Shown piece after piece: positions 54,528 to 63,410 of a stretch of 64,000 bases of DNA. The stretch lies in assembly GCA_016699775.1 (NCBI GenBank), contig CP065010.1, positions 744,001 to 808,000 of the forward strand, in the 5' to 3' direction. The number at the start of each line of letters is the position of its first letter. Positions within the stretch are counted from its first letter, which is position 1. Below the pieces are notes generated by a model that was not told the origin of the DNA, made no database searches, and saw only the letters and a program-made list of their open reading frames with translations. The DNA comes from Candidatus Falkowbacteria bacterium. Lineage in GTDB: Bacteria; Patescibacteriota; Patescibacteriia; Patescibacteriales; Patescibacteriaceae. The position numbers were made by a program, and so were the translations under genes.

Positions 54528-55997
54528 ATGACGATTGAACAAATCATCTCTCAAGTTGAAAATACACATCCAAAGGCTGATCTTGAATTAGTACGCCGAG
54601 CGTATGATTTTGCGTGCCAAGCTCATGGCGATCAAATGAGAAAAACCGGAGAGCCGTATATTCAACACCCACTTCATACAGCCTTTATTCTTGCCCAAAT
54701 ACGTTCTGATATTCCAACAATAATTGCCGGGTTGCTTCATGATGTTCCCGAAGATACAAGCACAACTCTTCAAGATATACAAAAAGAATTTGGTGAGGAA
54801 GTTGCCCATCTTGTTGAGGGCATTACTAAGTTAAGTAAAATAAAATATCGTGGGATTGCTCGCTACCGAGAAAGTCTACGTAAAATGTTCTTAGCAATGG
54901 CCGAAGATTTACGAGTCATATTAATAAAATTTGCCGATAGATTACATAACCTCAGAACCCTTGATGCCTTACCTCCAGAAAAACAAAAACGTATTACTCA
55001 AGAAACCCTAGAAATCTACGCACCAATTGCCGGGCTCCTTGGTATCTGGAGTATGAAATGGCAGATGGAAGATATTTGTTTTAAGTATTTATATCCCGAA
55101 GAGTATAAACAGCTTGAATATAGGTATGAAATAGAAAAGAAAACTGAATTAAATCAATATATTGAAAAGGTAAAAAAAATAGTTACAGAAAAACTCAATA
55201 AAGAAAAAATTCCGCATGAAATAAGTGGACGTTTTAAACACCTCTATAGTATTTGGCAAAAAATGCAGGCTAAAGACCGGGCTTTTAATGAAATTTATGA
55301 TGTATTTGCCCTTCGTATTATTGTGCCAACCGTAGCGGATTGTTATAAAGCCTTGGGTATTGTCCATGCAACCTGGCGACCAAGTTATAATCGTTTTAAA
55401 GATTATATTGCCGTGCCAAAACCAAATGGCTACCGGAGTATTCATACCACTGTTTTTGGACCTGATAGCCAACCAACGGAGTTTCAAATTCGGACCGCTG
55501 AAATGCAAGAAGAGTCGGTCTATGGAATCTCTGCCCACTGGTATTACAAACAATTACGCGGTGATGAAAAAGAGAAAATGCCAAAATGGGTTCAAGAAAT
55601 TTTAGAAATTCAACGAAAAGCTACCTCCAGTCGTGCCTTTATCAATGAAGTAAAATTACATATTTTCCAAGATAGAATTTTTGTCTTTACGCCAAGGGGT
55701 GATGTTCATGATCTACCGTCCGGGGCTACACCCGTAGATTTTGCCTATGCGGTTCATAGTGATATTGGTAATAAATGCGTTTCGGCTCGAATCAATCATT
55801 CAATGGGGGCATTAGATCAAAAATTAAAGAATGGTGATATGGTAGAAATTATTACTGATCAGAATCGAGCTGGACCAAATTATGATTGGCTCGGCTTTGT
55901 AAAAACTCGTCGTGCTCAAGAAAAAATTAAACAGTATTCTAAGCAATCACGACTCGGATCTCTCAAGAGATTTTTTCCTGGATTTAATAAGAAGTAA
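54528..55997 (+). CDS. RelA/SpoT-family (p)ppGpp synthetase/hydrolase
   Basis: 489 residues. An HD hydrolase domain (GLLHDVPEDTSTTLQ with H71, D72, E75, D76), a synthetase domain (IYDVFALRIIVPT; DYIAVPKPNGYRSIHTTVFG) and a TGS domain (IFVFTPRGDVHDLPSGATPV). The C-terminal helical, zinc-finger and ACT regions of long Rel proteins are absent, so ribosome-dependent regulation must differ. It makes and probably degrades the stringent-response alarmone. Single plus-strand gene ending in a shared terminator. Confidence 0.94.
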   Translation: MTIEQIISQVENTHPKADLELVRRAYDFACQAHGDQMRKTGEPYIQHPLHTAFILAQIRSDIPTIIAGLLHDVPEDTSTTLQDIQKEFGEEVAHLVEGITKLSKIKYRGIARYRESLRKMFLAMAEDLRVILIKFADRLHNLRTLDALPPEKQKRITQETLEIYAPIAGLLGIWSMKWQMEDICFKYLYPEEYKQLEYRYEIEKKTELNQYIEKVKKIVTEKLNKEKIPHEISGRFKHLYSIWQKMQAKDRAFNEIYDVFALRIIVPTVADCYKALGIVHATWRPSYNRFKDYIAVPKPNGYRSIHTTVFGPDSQPTEFQIRTAEMQEESVYGISAHWYYKQLRGDEKEKMPKWVQEILEIQRKATSSRAFINEVKLHIFQDRIFVFTPRGDVHDLPSGATPVDFAYAVHSDIGNKCVSARINHSMGALDQKLKNGDMVEIITDQNRAGPNYDWLGFVKTRRAQEKIKQYSKQSRLGSLKRFFPGFNKK

Positions 55998-56000
55998 AAA

Positions 56001-56030
56001 AGAATCTCCTATTACAGAGATTCTTTTTTA
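56001..56030. terminator. Bidirectional terminator between relA and rpsU
   Basis: AGAATCTC (56001-56008) and GAGATTCT (56017-56024) form an 8-bp stem with T runs on both strands. It serves the two convergent genes. Confidence 0.85.
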
Positions 56031-56267
56031 TTACCAACGTCCCATCATTTCATCTTTAAACTTACCGGTACGTCGTAAATATTCTTTTTTATCGCGAAGT
56101 TCAAGACCGATCAAAGCACTCTTTTTCTTCTGGTGTTCGTTCTTTTCTTTGCGGTGATAACGATTTTTTCTGGCCTGCAATAAACGACCGCTTTGTTGTA
56201 AGCGTTTGTTAAAGCGACGAAGGAAACTTTCAAAGGTTTCGCCTTTTTTTCGTTTGAATTCTACCAT
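56031..56267 (-). CDS. rpsU: Ribosomal protein bS21
   Basis: 78 residues, basic: VEFKRKKGETFESFLRRFNKRLQQSGRLL (shortened: GETFESFLRRFNKRLQQSG) is the bS21 core, followed by a KKEYLRRTGKFK-type tail with many Lys/Arg. bS21 sits near the anti-Shine-Dalgarno of 16S rRNA. Preceded by AGGTGG and a consensus promoter. It is a lone gene here, not joined to dnaG-rpoD as in E. coli. Confidence 0.9.
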   Translation of the reverse strand: MVEFKRKKGETFESFLRRFNKRLQQSGRLLQARKNRYHRKEKNEHQKKKSALIGLELRDKKEYLRRTGKFKDEMMGRW

Positions 56268-56310
56268 TGGGCCACCTGCCTTTCTAGAAATTAAATTAAT
56301 CTACTTGGGC

Positions 56311-56339
56311 AATATATAGTATTTTTGGAGTGATGTCAA
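56311..56339 (-). promoter_or_regulatory. Strong promoter of rpsU
   Basis: TTGACA (56339-56334) and TATATT (56316-56311) are exactly 17 bases apart on the minus strand, giving a leader of about 37 bases that includes AAGGCAGGTGG before the ATG. Confidence 0.75.
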
Positions 56340-56455
56340 CTTAACTTTTATTCAATCTAATAGGGTTTATAGACTATTTATTGACAAAGAATCAATATAT
56401 TACTAAGGTAAACTTAACAATTTACCAAACATCTACTTTAAAAAAGGAGCTTGAA

Positions 56456-56887
56456 ATGAAAAAAGATAGAGCCAAACAAGTAGCGCACTTCTTTTTAATC
56501 ACCTTAATAGTAATAAATTATGCTCATGGTTTTTTACCAGAATTTAAAAACCCTGAAAAATCAAATTTATCATTTTCTGAAAATTCTGGCATTTTTGATA
56601 ATGAATACTATTTAGCAATCCCAAACAAAACATACCTTATACTCATATCCCCCGGCATGTTTATTGGCAAGATATTACGCTACATAATCTATGACCAAGA
56701 GACAAAGCCTTGGCCAAGATTTCCAATAAAAAAAAGAGAGGGGGAAAAGGAAGAGATGATAGTTCAAAACCCTGGCAAAAGTTACCAGGGTTTTTATATA
56801 TATTCAAACAAAAACTTACAAGCTAGCCCAATCATTTATACCAAAAGATATAAGACAAAGTTACAAGTTATGCGTAAGCCACTATAG
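56456..56887 (+). CDS. Small secreted or membrane protein, unknown (probable end near 56758)
   Basis: ATG 56456 is preceded by AAAAAAGGAGCTTGAA, a good ribosome site, so I prefer it to the upstream in-frame ATG at 56381. The N terminus has one hydrophobic helix (FFLITLIVINYAHGFL). No family is recognised. The open frame runs to 56887 but passes straight through a strong terminator (56766-56795). If the eight-A run near 56730-56740 has one A too many, the frame would end at a TGA near 56758 with a basic tail, directly before the terminator, which is a more natural gene end. Confidence 0.5.
   Translation: MKKDRAKQVAHFFLITLIVINYAHGFLPEFKNPEKSNLSFSENSGIFDNEYYLAIPNKTYLILISPGMFIGKILRYIIYDQETKPWPRFPIKKREGEKEEMIVQNPGKSYQGFYIYSNKNLQASPIIYTKRYKTKLQVMRKPL
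56766..56795 (+). terminator. Rho-independent terminator inside the annotated open frame
   Basis: AAAACCCTGG (56766-56775) and CCAGGGTTTT (56785-56794) make a perfect 10-bp stem with a nine-base loop and a T run. Confidence 0.8.
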
Positions 56888-58222
56888 TTACTTTAACCTC
56901 TTTTCTAACTCATGAATAATCTTTTTACTATCAACAACTTCCTGAGCGCCTGACTCCATATCTCGAATAATAATTGTTCCATCCATTAATTCTTTTTGTC
57001 CTATCACAAGCGTAAAACGAACATTTAATTTCTGAGCCTCTTCAAGCTGTCGCTTTAAACCATTATGCAAGAAACCCTGAGCAATTTTAAAACCTGACTT
57101 ACGGAGTTCTTCAAACAAATTCATGGCTTTCTGACGAGCAATATCGCCTAATTGAGCCAAATAAATATCTGCCCCAGAACCATCTTCTAATGGTAAATTT
57201 AAAGCCCGAATTCTATTAACAGTTCGATCTAAACCAACAGATAAACCAACAGCTGGTAATACTTTACCATATAATCTTTCAAATAACTCCGAGTAACGAC
57301 CACCAGTCGCCAAAGTTAATTCTTTTCTGCCATCTTCTTCTGGCATCACAAATTCAAAAACTGTCCGGTTATAAAAATCAAAATTACCAAATAAACGTGG
57401 ATTTAAATTATAGTTTATTCCTAAAGCATCAAGATATTCAATCACCGAGAAGAAATCATTTTTTGCCTCTTCAGATAAGTAATCAATAATCTGAGGAGCC
57501 TCTTCATTAATCTCAGTTAATCGTTCATCATCGGATAATAAAACACTAATTGGATTTTTTGCCATCTGCTTTTTCAACTCAACAGGCAATTTTAATTTCT
57601 TGGTTCGATCACGATAGTATTCTGTTAATTTAGCATTATATTGTGATTGGCAATCAGCATCACCAATACTATTAATTTGAACTTGAGTTTCCAATTGAAG
57701 CTCTTTAAAAAAATTCCCACCAATTTGGATAAGTTGAACATCGGCAATTGGACCAGTTTCGCCAATAACATCCAAGTTCCATTGGGTATGCTGACGATAG
57801 TAGTTTGATTGCAATTTTCCAAATCTAAAAACCGGACCAAGCTGGCAAGTTTTTAACAATAATTTTGTTTCATCAATTAAGCTATGCTCTATAACCGCTC
57901 TAACCAAAGAAGTTTTCATCTGTGGTCGCAATGCAACTCGTTCACCTCCTTTATCAACAAAACTATACAACTCTTTAGTAGGTATTTCACCAGTTTTACC
58001 ATGTGTTTTCTCATATAATCCCACTGCTTCTAATATAGGAGTCTCTATTCTATCAAAATCATAGACACGAGAAAGCTGTAGGGCTTTATCAATAACTAAA
58101 CGCCAAAATCGCCATTCATCTGGCAATACATCTTTCATACTTTTCAAACGAGGTGGTGGATCAGTCTTTTTTATCACTCGTGGAATAGGAACAACTGATT
58201 TTTTTGGAAGTGGTCTCATCAT
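56888..58222 (-). CDS. hisS: Histidyl-tRNA synthetase family protein, divergent active site
   Basis: 444 residues with a HisRS-like class II core and a C-terminal HGTP anticodon-binding domain (RFTLVIGQKELMDGTIIIRD). Overall order fits HisRS (LATGGRYSELFERLYG; AVGLSVGLDRT). However the histidine- and ATP-binding motifs are altered: RPQMK (99-103) in place of RPEGT, FRFGKLQ (132-138) in place of FRxERPQ, and LFGNFDFY (277-284) in place of LVRGLDYY, so the usual catalytic Arg of the HisA motif is missing. It may be a lineage-specific HisRS or a non-canonical paralogue. It lies five bases after lepB. Confidence 0.85.
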   Translation of the reverse strand: MMRPLPKKSVVPIPRVIKKTDPPPRLKSMKDVLPDEWRFWRLVIDKALQLSRVYDFDRIETPILEAVGLYEKTHGKTGEIPTKELYSFVDKGGERVALRPQMKTSLVRAVIEHSLIDETKLLLKTCQLGPVFRFGKLQSNYYRQHTQWNLDVIGETGPIADVQLIQIGGNFFKELQLETQVQINSIGDADCQSQYNAKLTEYYRDRTKKLKLPVELKKQMAKNPISVLLSDDERLTEINEEAPQIIDYLSEEAKNDFFSVIEYLDALGINYNLNPRLFGNFDFYNRTVFEFVMPEEDGRKELTLATGGRYSELFERLYGKVLPAVGLSVGLDRTVNRIRALNLPLEDGSGADIYLAQLGDIARQKAMNLFEELRKSGFKIAQGFLHNGLKRQLEEAQKLNVRFTLVIGQKELMDGTIIIRDMESGAQEVVDSKKIIHELEKRLK

Positions 58223-58227
58223 AAAAT

Positions 58228-58785
58228 TTATTTATTATATGAAGGGTTTTTTACTAACTCAACTCGTGATAGAGGCAAACCTCGGAAAAAGCTTCTACCA
58301 ATAATAAAATCTATATTAACTGGGCCAAAACTACGGGAATCTTTTGATCCATTTCGGTTATCTCCAAGAACATAATACTCATCACTTTTTAAAGTTACCT
58401 TCTCACTAACCTGAGAAACTGTTTCAGTTAGCGGAGGAATATATGACTCTAATAATTCAACTGCCTCTTCACCAGCCCGAGCAATATACACATTTCCATC
58501 TTTAATTTCTATTGTTTCGCCAGGTAAACCAATCACTCGTTTAATAAAATATTCTTGAGGGTTTTTTGGATAACGAAAAACTACTACATCCCCTCGTTTC
58601 GGTGAATTAAATCTATAGCTAATTTCATCAACCAATAAATAATCATGCTCATGAAAATTTGGCTCCATAGAGGCCCCTTTAACATAAAAAGGCTGAGCTA
58701 TAAAATAACGTATTGGCAAAATAATAGCCAAACAAATTAAAATTGTTTTAAATATTTCCCAAACAGATTCAAAAAATCGCCTCAT
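58228..58785 (-). CDS. lepB: Signal peptidase I
   Basis: Membrane serine/lysine protease that cuts signal peptides from secreted proteins. N-terminal helix (IFKTILICLAIILPIRYF), catalytic serine S39 in VKGASMEPN, catalytic lysine K82 in YFIKRVIGLPGE, and the GDNRNGSKDSRSFG box. I prefer ATG 58785; ATG 58815 in the same frame would add ten residues. Length about 185 residues. With many large secreted proteins in this window, it is a key processing enzyme. Confidence 0.96.
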   Translation of the reverse strand: MRRFFESVWEIFKTILICLAIILPIRYFIAQPFYVKGASMEPNFHEHDYLLVDEISYRFNSPKRGDVVVFRYPKNPQEYFIKRVIGLPGETIEIKDGNVYIARAGEEAVELLESYIPPLTETVSQVSEKVTLKSDEYYVLGDNRNGSKDSRSFGPVNIDFIIGRSFFRGLPLSRVELVKNPSYNK

Positions 58786-58858
58786 ACTATAGTCGTTAAT
58801 CAATAAAGGTTTCAATAGAAGGTGAGAGAATTATACTCTATGTTGTACTAACAAGCAA

Positions 58859-61234
58859 CTACCTTCTTTTTAGCTTTTTTTCAGTCTTTAGAATATCTAT
58901 TGTTGTCTTAATAACAGTATCAGGATTGAGAGAAATACTGTCAATACCACACTCAACTAAAAATCGGGCAAATTCCGGAAAGTCGCTTGGTCCTTGGCCA
59001 CAAATTCCTACTTTAGTTTTTGTTGCTTTTCCTGTTTCAATGAGATAACGGATCAAAGATTTAACAGCATCATTTTTCTCATTGGACATACCCGCAACTT
59101 TCAAAGAACCGGCATCGCGATCAATACCAAGCGTGAGTTGAGTTAAGTCGTTAGAACCGATTGAAAATCCATCAAAGACTTTGGCAAACTGTTCAGCCAA
59201 AATAATGTTAGCCGGAATTTCAGCCATCACATAAACTTCTAAATCATTCTTTCCTTGCTTTAAACCATATTTTGCCAAAAGCTCCAAAACCTTTTTCCCT
59301 TCTTCAACTGTTCGACAAATCGGAATCATCAATTTCATATTAGTTAACCCCATCTCATCTCTAACTTTTTTCAGTGCCTTACACTCCAAAGCAAAAGCTG
59401 GTTCATACGAAGGATCATAATAACGACTCGCCCCACGCCAGCCAATCATTGGATTAGCTTCAATTGGTTCATAAGCCTTTCCACCAATAAGGTTGGCATA
59501 TTCATTGGACTTAAAATCAGTCAACCGAACAATCACCGGCTTTGGATAAAAAGCAGCTGCAATCAAGGCCACGCCTTGCGATAAACGATCAATAAAAAAT
59601 TGTTTTTTATCAGCATACCCAACTGTTAAATCATCAATTTGTTTTTTTACTTTCTTGTCAGTAATTTTGTCATAATTAATTAAAGCCAAAGGATGAATTT
59701 TTATATAGGTATTAATGATAAATTCTTCTCGAGCCAAACCAACACCGTCGTTAGGAATAAATGAAGACGTAAAGGCTAATTCCGGCGAACCAATATTCAT
59801 CATGATCTGAGTTTTTGGACGAGGCAAACTTTTTACATTGGTTTTCTTAACTGTATATTTTACAATTCCTGGATATACATACCCATCATCACCTTCAGCA
59901 CAACTAATGGTAATATTTTCTCCGGCCTTAATTAAATTACTGCCATTTTCTGTTCCAACCACACAAGGAATTCCAAGCTCTCGGGAGACAATGGCCGCAT
60001 GACAGGTTCGTCCGCCCTTGTCAGTAACAATTGCTGAAGCAATTTTCATAATCGGCTCCCAATCAGGATCCGTCATATCAGTCACCAACACCTGGCCTTT
60101 TTTAAACTTTGAAATATCTTTAATATCCATGATCCGATTAGCTTGTCCAGCACCAATTTTATTACCGACGCTCTTACCTTTTACAATCGGTGATGGATGT
60201 GAGGCAATTTTATACTCTTCAACAATACTGTAATCTCGAACACTGTGAATCGTCTCCGGACGAGCTTGAACAATGTAAACCTTATTTTCTACACCATCAA
60301 CCGCCCATTCCATATCCATTGGACGATCATAATGCTCTTCAATTATCATGGCCGCCTGAGCTAATTCTTTGACCTGGGCATCGGTGATAGAGTATTCCAA
60401 CTGATCTTTTGGAGCAACTGGAATATCTTTAACTGGTTTTGAACCCTTGTGATCATACACCATTTTAATTCGCTTGCGACCACGGGCTCGAAAAATAATC
60501 TTGCCTGTTGGTTTAAAAACCATAAACTCATCGGGGTTAACTTTACCTTGGACAATATTTTCACCTAAACCATAAATTGAATTAATCAATACAACATTTT
60601 TAAAACCTGATTCAGTATCTATAGAAAACATAACACCGCTTGAGCCAACATCTGAGCGCACCATTTTCTGAACACCTACTGATAAAGCAATTTTAAAGTG
60701 ATCAAAACCTTTATCTTGTCGGTAGGATATAGCTCGATTAGTAAATAATGAAGCAATACATTCTTTCACGGCGACTAAAAGTGCTTCATGGCCAGAGATA
60801 TTAAGATAGGTATCTTGTTGACCGGCAAAAGAAGCATCCGGCAAATCTTCAGCCGTAGCTGAAGAACGGACGGCAACATGAACATTTTTTGTTTTATAGA
60901 TCTTTGACAACTTATCATAAGCAGTAATAATTTCTTTTTTAAGTTTATCTGGAAATTCTGCTTTGACAATTAATTCTCTAATCTTTTGTCCACGACGAGC
61001 TAAATCATTTACATTATTAGTATCTAAACCTTTTAAAATTTTTCGTATTTCTTGCATCAAACCAGTTTCTGAAAAAAAATGTCTATAGGCTTCGGAAGTT
61101 GTGGCAAAACCATTTGGGACTCGGATATTTTTTGCTGTTAAGGTGCGAAACATTTCACCCAAGGAAGCATTTTTTCCACCAACGGTTGGGACATCTTTAA
61201 TACCAAGATCTTTATAGAATTTTATGAGAATCAT
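58859..61234 (-). CDS. ppsA: Phosphoenolpyruvate synthase
   Basis: 791 residues converting pyruvate and ATP to PEP, AMP and phosphate. The N-terminal ATP-grasp part begins KDVPTVGGKNASLGEMFR (KDLGIKDVPTVGGKNASLG) and VAVRSSATAEDLPDASFAGQ. The phosphohistidine domain has GGRTCHAAIVSRELGIPCVV (His in the TCHAA box). The C-terminal PEP-binding barrel ends with GFSIGSNDLTQLTLGIDRD and GICGQGPSDFPEF. Normal length and fully intact. Serves gluconeogenic or anaplerotic carbon flow. Confidence 0.97.
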   Translation of the reverse strand: MILIKFYKDLGIKDVPTVGGKNASLGEMFRTLTAKNIRVPNGFATTSEAYRHFFSETGLMQEIRKILKGLDTNNVNDLARRGQKIRELIVKAEFPDKLKKEIITAYDKLSKIYKTKNVHVAVRSSATAEDLPDASFAGQQDTYLNISGHEALLVAVKECIASLFTNRAISYRQDKGFDHFKIALSVGVQKMVRSDVGSSGVMFSIDTESGFKNVVLINSIYGLGENIVQGKVNPDEFMVFKPTGKIIFRARGRKRIKMVYDHKGSKPVKDIPVAPKDQLEYSITDAQVKELAQAAMIIEEHYDRPMDMEWAVDGVENKVYIVQARPETIHSVRDYSIVEEYKIASHPSPIVKGKSVGNKIGAGQANRIMDIKDISKFKKGQVLVTDMTDPDWEPIMKIASAIVTDKGGRTCHAAIVSRELGIPCVVGTENGSNLIKAGENITISCAEGDDGYVYPGIVKYTVKKTNVKSLPRPKTQIMMNIGSPELAFTSSFIPNDGVGLAREEFIINTYIKIHPLALINYDKITDKKVKKQIDDLTVGYADKKQFFIDRLSQGVALIAAAFYPKPVIVRLTDFKSNEYANLIGGKAYEPIEANPMIGWRGASRYYDPSYEPAFALECKALKKVRDEMGLTNMKLMIPICRTVEEGKKVLELLAKYGLKQGKNDLEVYVMAEIPANIILAEQFAKVFDGFSIGSNDLTQLTLGIDRDAGSLKVAGMSNEKNDAVKSLIRYLIETGKATKTKVGICGQGPSDFPEFARFLVECGIDSISLNPDTVIKTTIDILKTEKKLKRR

Positions 61235-61314
61235 AGAAAAATAATTGAATTAAATAAATTTTAAAACATATTCTCACCTATCAACAAGTGATTAGTGAGG
61301 GCGAGAATCTAATA

Positions 61315-61638
61315 TTATAATTTGATTTTGAGGCTCCAAGGATAAATATAAGGAGCTTCCCACCATTCTCCATTATAGGCTTTTATAAAGCCAATAGCAG
61401 CAATAATAATCGCCGCTAGGAATAAGATCTGACCAATCACCGGGACCCACATTAATAAACTAATAGCTACTTCCACAAGAAATAATACAAAGCCTTGTTT
61501 GGCATGAAACTGAGCAAATTTTGATTGACGTTTAAATAATAATGGAACTAAACAAAGGATCCAAAGATAGGAAACTGAAGCCAAAGCTTTATTCTCTTGA
61601 ACATCAGATTCGTAAACTTTTTTTTCTGTTTGAGGCAT
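61315..61638 (-). CDS. DUF4870/Tic20-like membrane protein
   Basis: 107 residues with about three membrane helices (VSYLWILCLVPLLFKRQ; GFVLFLVEVAISLLMWVPVI; FLAAIIIAAIGFIKAYNG). The motif FAQFHAKQGFVLFL (F.H..QG) is the hallmark of this family of small four-helix proteins. Function is unknown. It is followed by a hairpin-rich 80-base gap before ppsA. Confidence 0.8.
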   Translation of the reverse strand: MPQTEKKVYESDVQENKALASVSYLWILCLVPLLFKRQSKFAQFHAKQGFVLFLVEVAISLLMWVPVIGQILFLAAIIIAAIGFIKAYNGEWWEAPYIYPWSLKIKL

Positions 61639-61702
61639 ATAAAAAAATAGTATGGAATTAATACTATTAGTATAGCATGAATACTATAAACAGCTATAAA
61701 TC

Positions 61703-61742
61703 GGCACTGATATCAGACTGCAACTTGCAATTGATATCAGCC
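61703..61742. repeat. Imperfect 40-base inverted repeat
   Basis: GGCACTGATATC and GATATCAGCC pair over 10 bp with a two-base bulge around a 16-18 base loop that itself contains TGCAACTTGCA. It lies between two minus-strand genes and has no T run, so its role is unclear. Confidence 0.4.
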
Positions 61743-61784
61743 AATAAAAATATATTATATTTCAAAGATTTACACTAAAAAAGC

Positions 61785-63359
61785 TTAGCGTCGTGATTTC
61801 TTTTTAATAATTTTTTCTTTTGTCTCAAGCCTTGGCTGTTCAACGTTGATCAACCTTACTATTCGATGCCAAATACGTACACTCATAAAAGTAATGAAAG
61901 CAAAAATCAATAATACCAATATAATCAAGGAAAGATATCGGAGCACCAAATCAATAATCTGAGACATAAACCTAAAGGTAACAATCATCATAAGCGGGAT
62001 TGTTTCATGACTTTCCATATTTTGATTATCAATTACTTTTGCAGTGAGAGAATAAATACCAGCCTTAAATGGCTCAGAAATAAGGAGCATAAATTCTCCT
62101 GCCTCATTACTGGTAACACTTTCTTTATAAATAATTTTTTTATCATCCCGAAGAAATATCGTTACTAATGAATGTGGATACGTTAGTCCAGTAACTTTTA
62201 TATCATCACCTGACTCTAAGCTACTCGTATAATAAGTGATAACCGGAGAATTAATTCCTCCCACCAGAATTTCTTTGGTGGCAACAATAATATTGCCGGC
62301 TTTATCAGCAGCTGTAATTGAAATAGTATGAGTACCTGGCTCTAAAAATTGTGTATCAAAAAAATTTTCTTCTGGATTAGGAGTAAGATTCTCAAAAATA
62401 GTCTGGCCATCAACATTAATAGTGTAATGACTTAACCCTGACAAATCATCAACTGTCCGAAATGAAACTCCGTTGCCCCGATAACCAATGATAAAATGTT
62501 TTGGTGGTGCGGTATCAATATTTAAACAATAATATGAAACATTTCCCCAACCAATAGCATTGCGCAACATAAGACTAAAACAATGTCTTCCATCTTTAAG
62601 ATCTTCAATCTTTTTTTCAGAAATTGGCGGTATATATGAAACCGTTGGTTTATTAATAATTGACTCACCAACATCAGCCCGAACTTCAAGAACTCCATCT
62701 GGTAAACTCCAGGATAACTCCGGAGAATTATTTGTATACCATTTATTTTGATCACTATGAGTGCTTGAAATAATACGGGACACGGTTGGTAAGTCGCTAT
62801 CAGTATCACTCTCTTCCTTATTCTCATTATCAGTCTCAGTATCAGTTCCGACAATAGTGAATTGAGCTCTACCGCCTAAAGATAACGGGCTTGTGTCTTG
62901 ATCACCATTAGCCAGAACCGAACCAAACGTATAGGTTACATAAGCAGGACCATTTTGAATTACCTTAAAACTAATAGCTATAACCTTACCCCCATTTCCG
63001 CTATAGCCTCGATTCAAAGCCGTACCTTTAAAATTAATAGTTCCGCTTGAGTTGGAAAAAGTCGGTTCCTGTGTCCATAAATTAAGAATAGAACCACTAC
63101 GGCTTAAGGATGTGACCTGTAAAGTATCTTGTGTGAAGGATACTGCGCCAGAAACAGCGTCAATGGTATCTTTAGCACTATCAATAAGAAGATTGACAGT
63201 CACTGAATCACCAACCTTAAACTGACCCGAACTTGGTGAAAAATAAACACTGGCCGCCTGTGCTTGTGTTGGCGAAGATACTAAAAAGAATATACTAGTA
63301 AAAAGTAAAAGTAATACATAGATAAAACTATTTTTAAATTTACCACCAAATATTGCCAT
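61785..63359 (-). CDS. Secreted cohesin-like/Ig-domain protein with C-terminal membrane anchor
   Basis: 524 residues. Signal peptide (SFIYVLLLLFTSIFFLVSSP, cleavage near AQAAS). A cohesin-like beta domain follows (VYFSPSSGQFKVGDSVTVNL; VSGAVSFTQDTLQVTSLS; KVIAISFKVI), then an acidic linker, Ig-like modules (WSLPDGVLEVRADV; PGTHTISITAADKAGN; SPVITYYTSSLESGDD), a membrane helix near the C terminus (YLSLIILVLLIFAFITFMSV) and a basic tail (KEKIIKKKSRR). The topology is a surface display protein facing out. Cohesin-like domains bind dockerin or matrix partners elsewhere; no dockerin is apparent here. Confidence 0.82.
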   Translation of the reverse strand: MAIFGGKFKNSFIYVLLLLFTSIFFLVSSPTQAQAASVYFSPSSGQFKVGDSVTVNLLIDSAKDTIDAVSGAVSFTQDTLQVTSLSRSGSILNLWTQEPTFSNSSGTINFKGTALNRGYSGNGGKVIAISFKVIQNGPAYVTYTFGSVLANGDQDTSPLSLGGRAQFTIVGTDTETDNENKEESDTDSDLPTVSRIISSTHSDQNKWYTNNSPELSWSLPDGVLEVRADVGESIINKPTVSYIPPISEKKIEDLKDGRHCFSLMLRNAIGWGNVSYYCLNIDTAPPKHFIIGYRGNGVSFRTVDDLSGLSHYTINVDGQTIFENLTPNPEENFFDTQFLEPGTHTISITAADKAGNIIVATKEILVGGINSPVITYYTSSLESGDDIKVTGLTYPHSLVTIFLRDDKKIIYKESVTSNEAGEFMLLISEPFKAGIYSLTAKVIDNQNMESHETIPLMMIVTFRFMSQIIDLVLRYLSLIILVLLIFAFITFMSVRIWHRIVRLINVEQPRLETKEKIIKKKSRR

Positions 63360-63410
63360 ATAAGTAATTAATAATTCTATTTTTGACTAGAAAAATTCAA
63401 ATCCAGCTCC

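Noticed and set aside
61270..61308. Hairpin ATTCTC/GAGAAT before ppsA, considered as riboswitch or terminator
   Set aside because: The outer stem is only six pairs with a mismatch, an alternative CTCAC/GTGAG stem competes, and there is no clean T run or known riboswitch motif.
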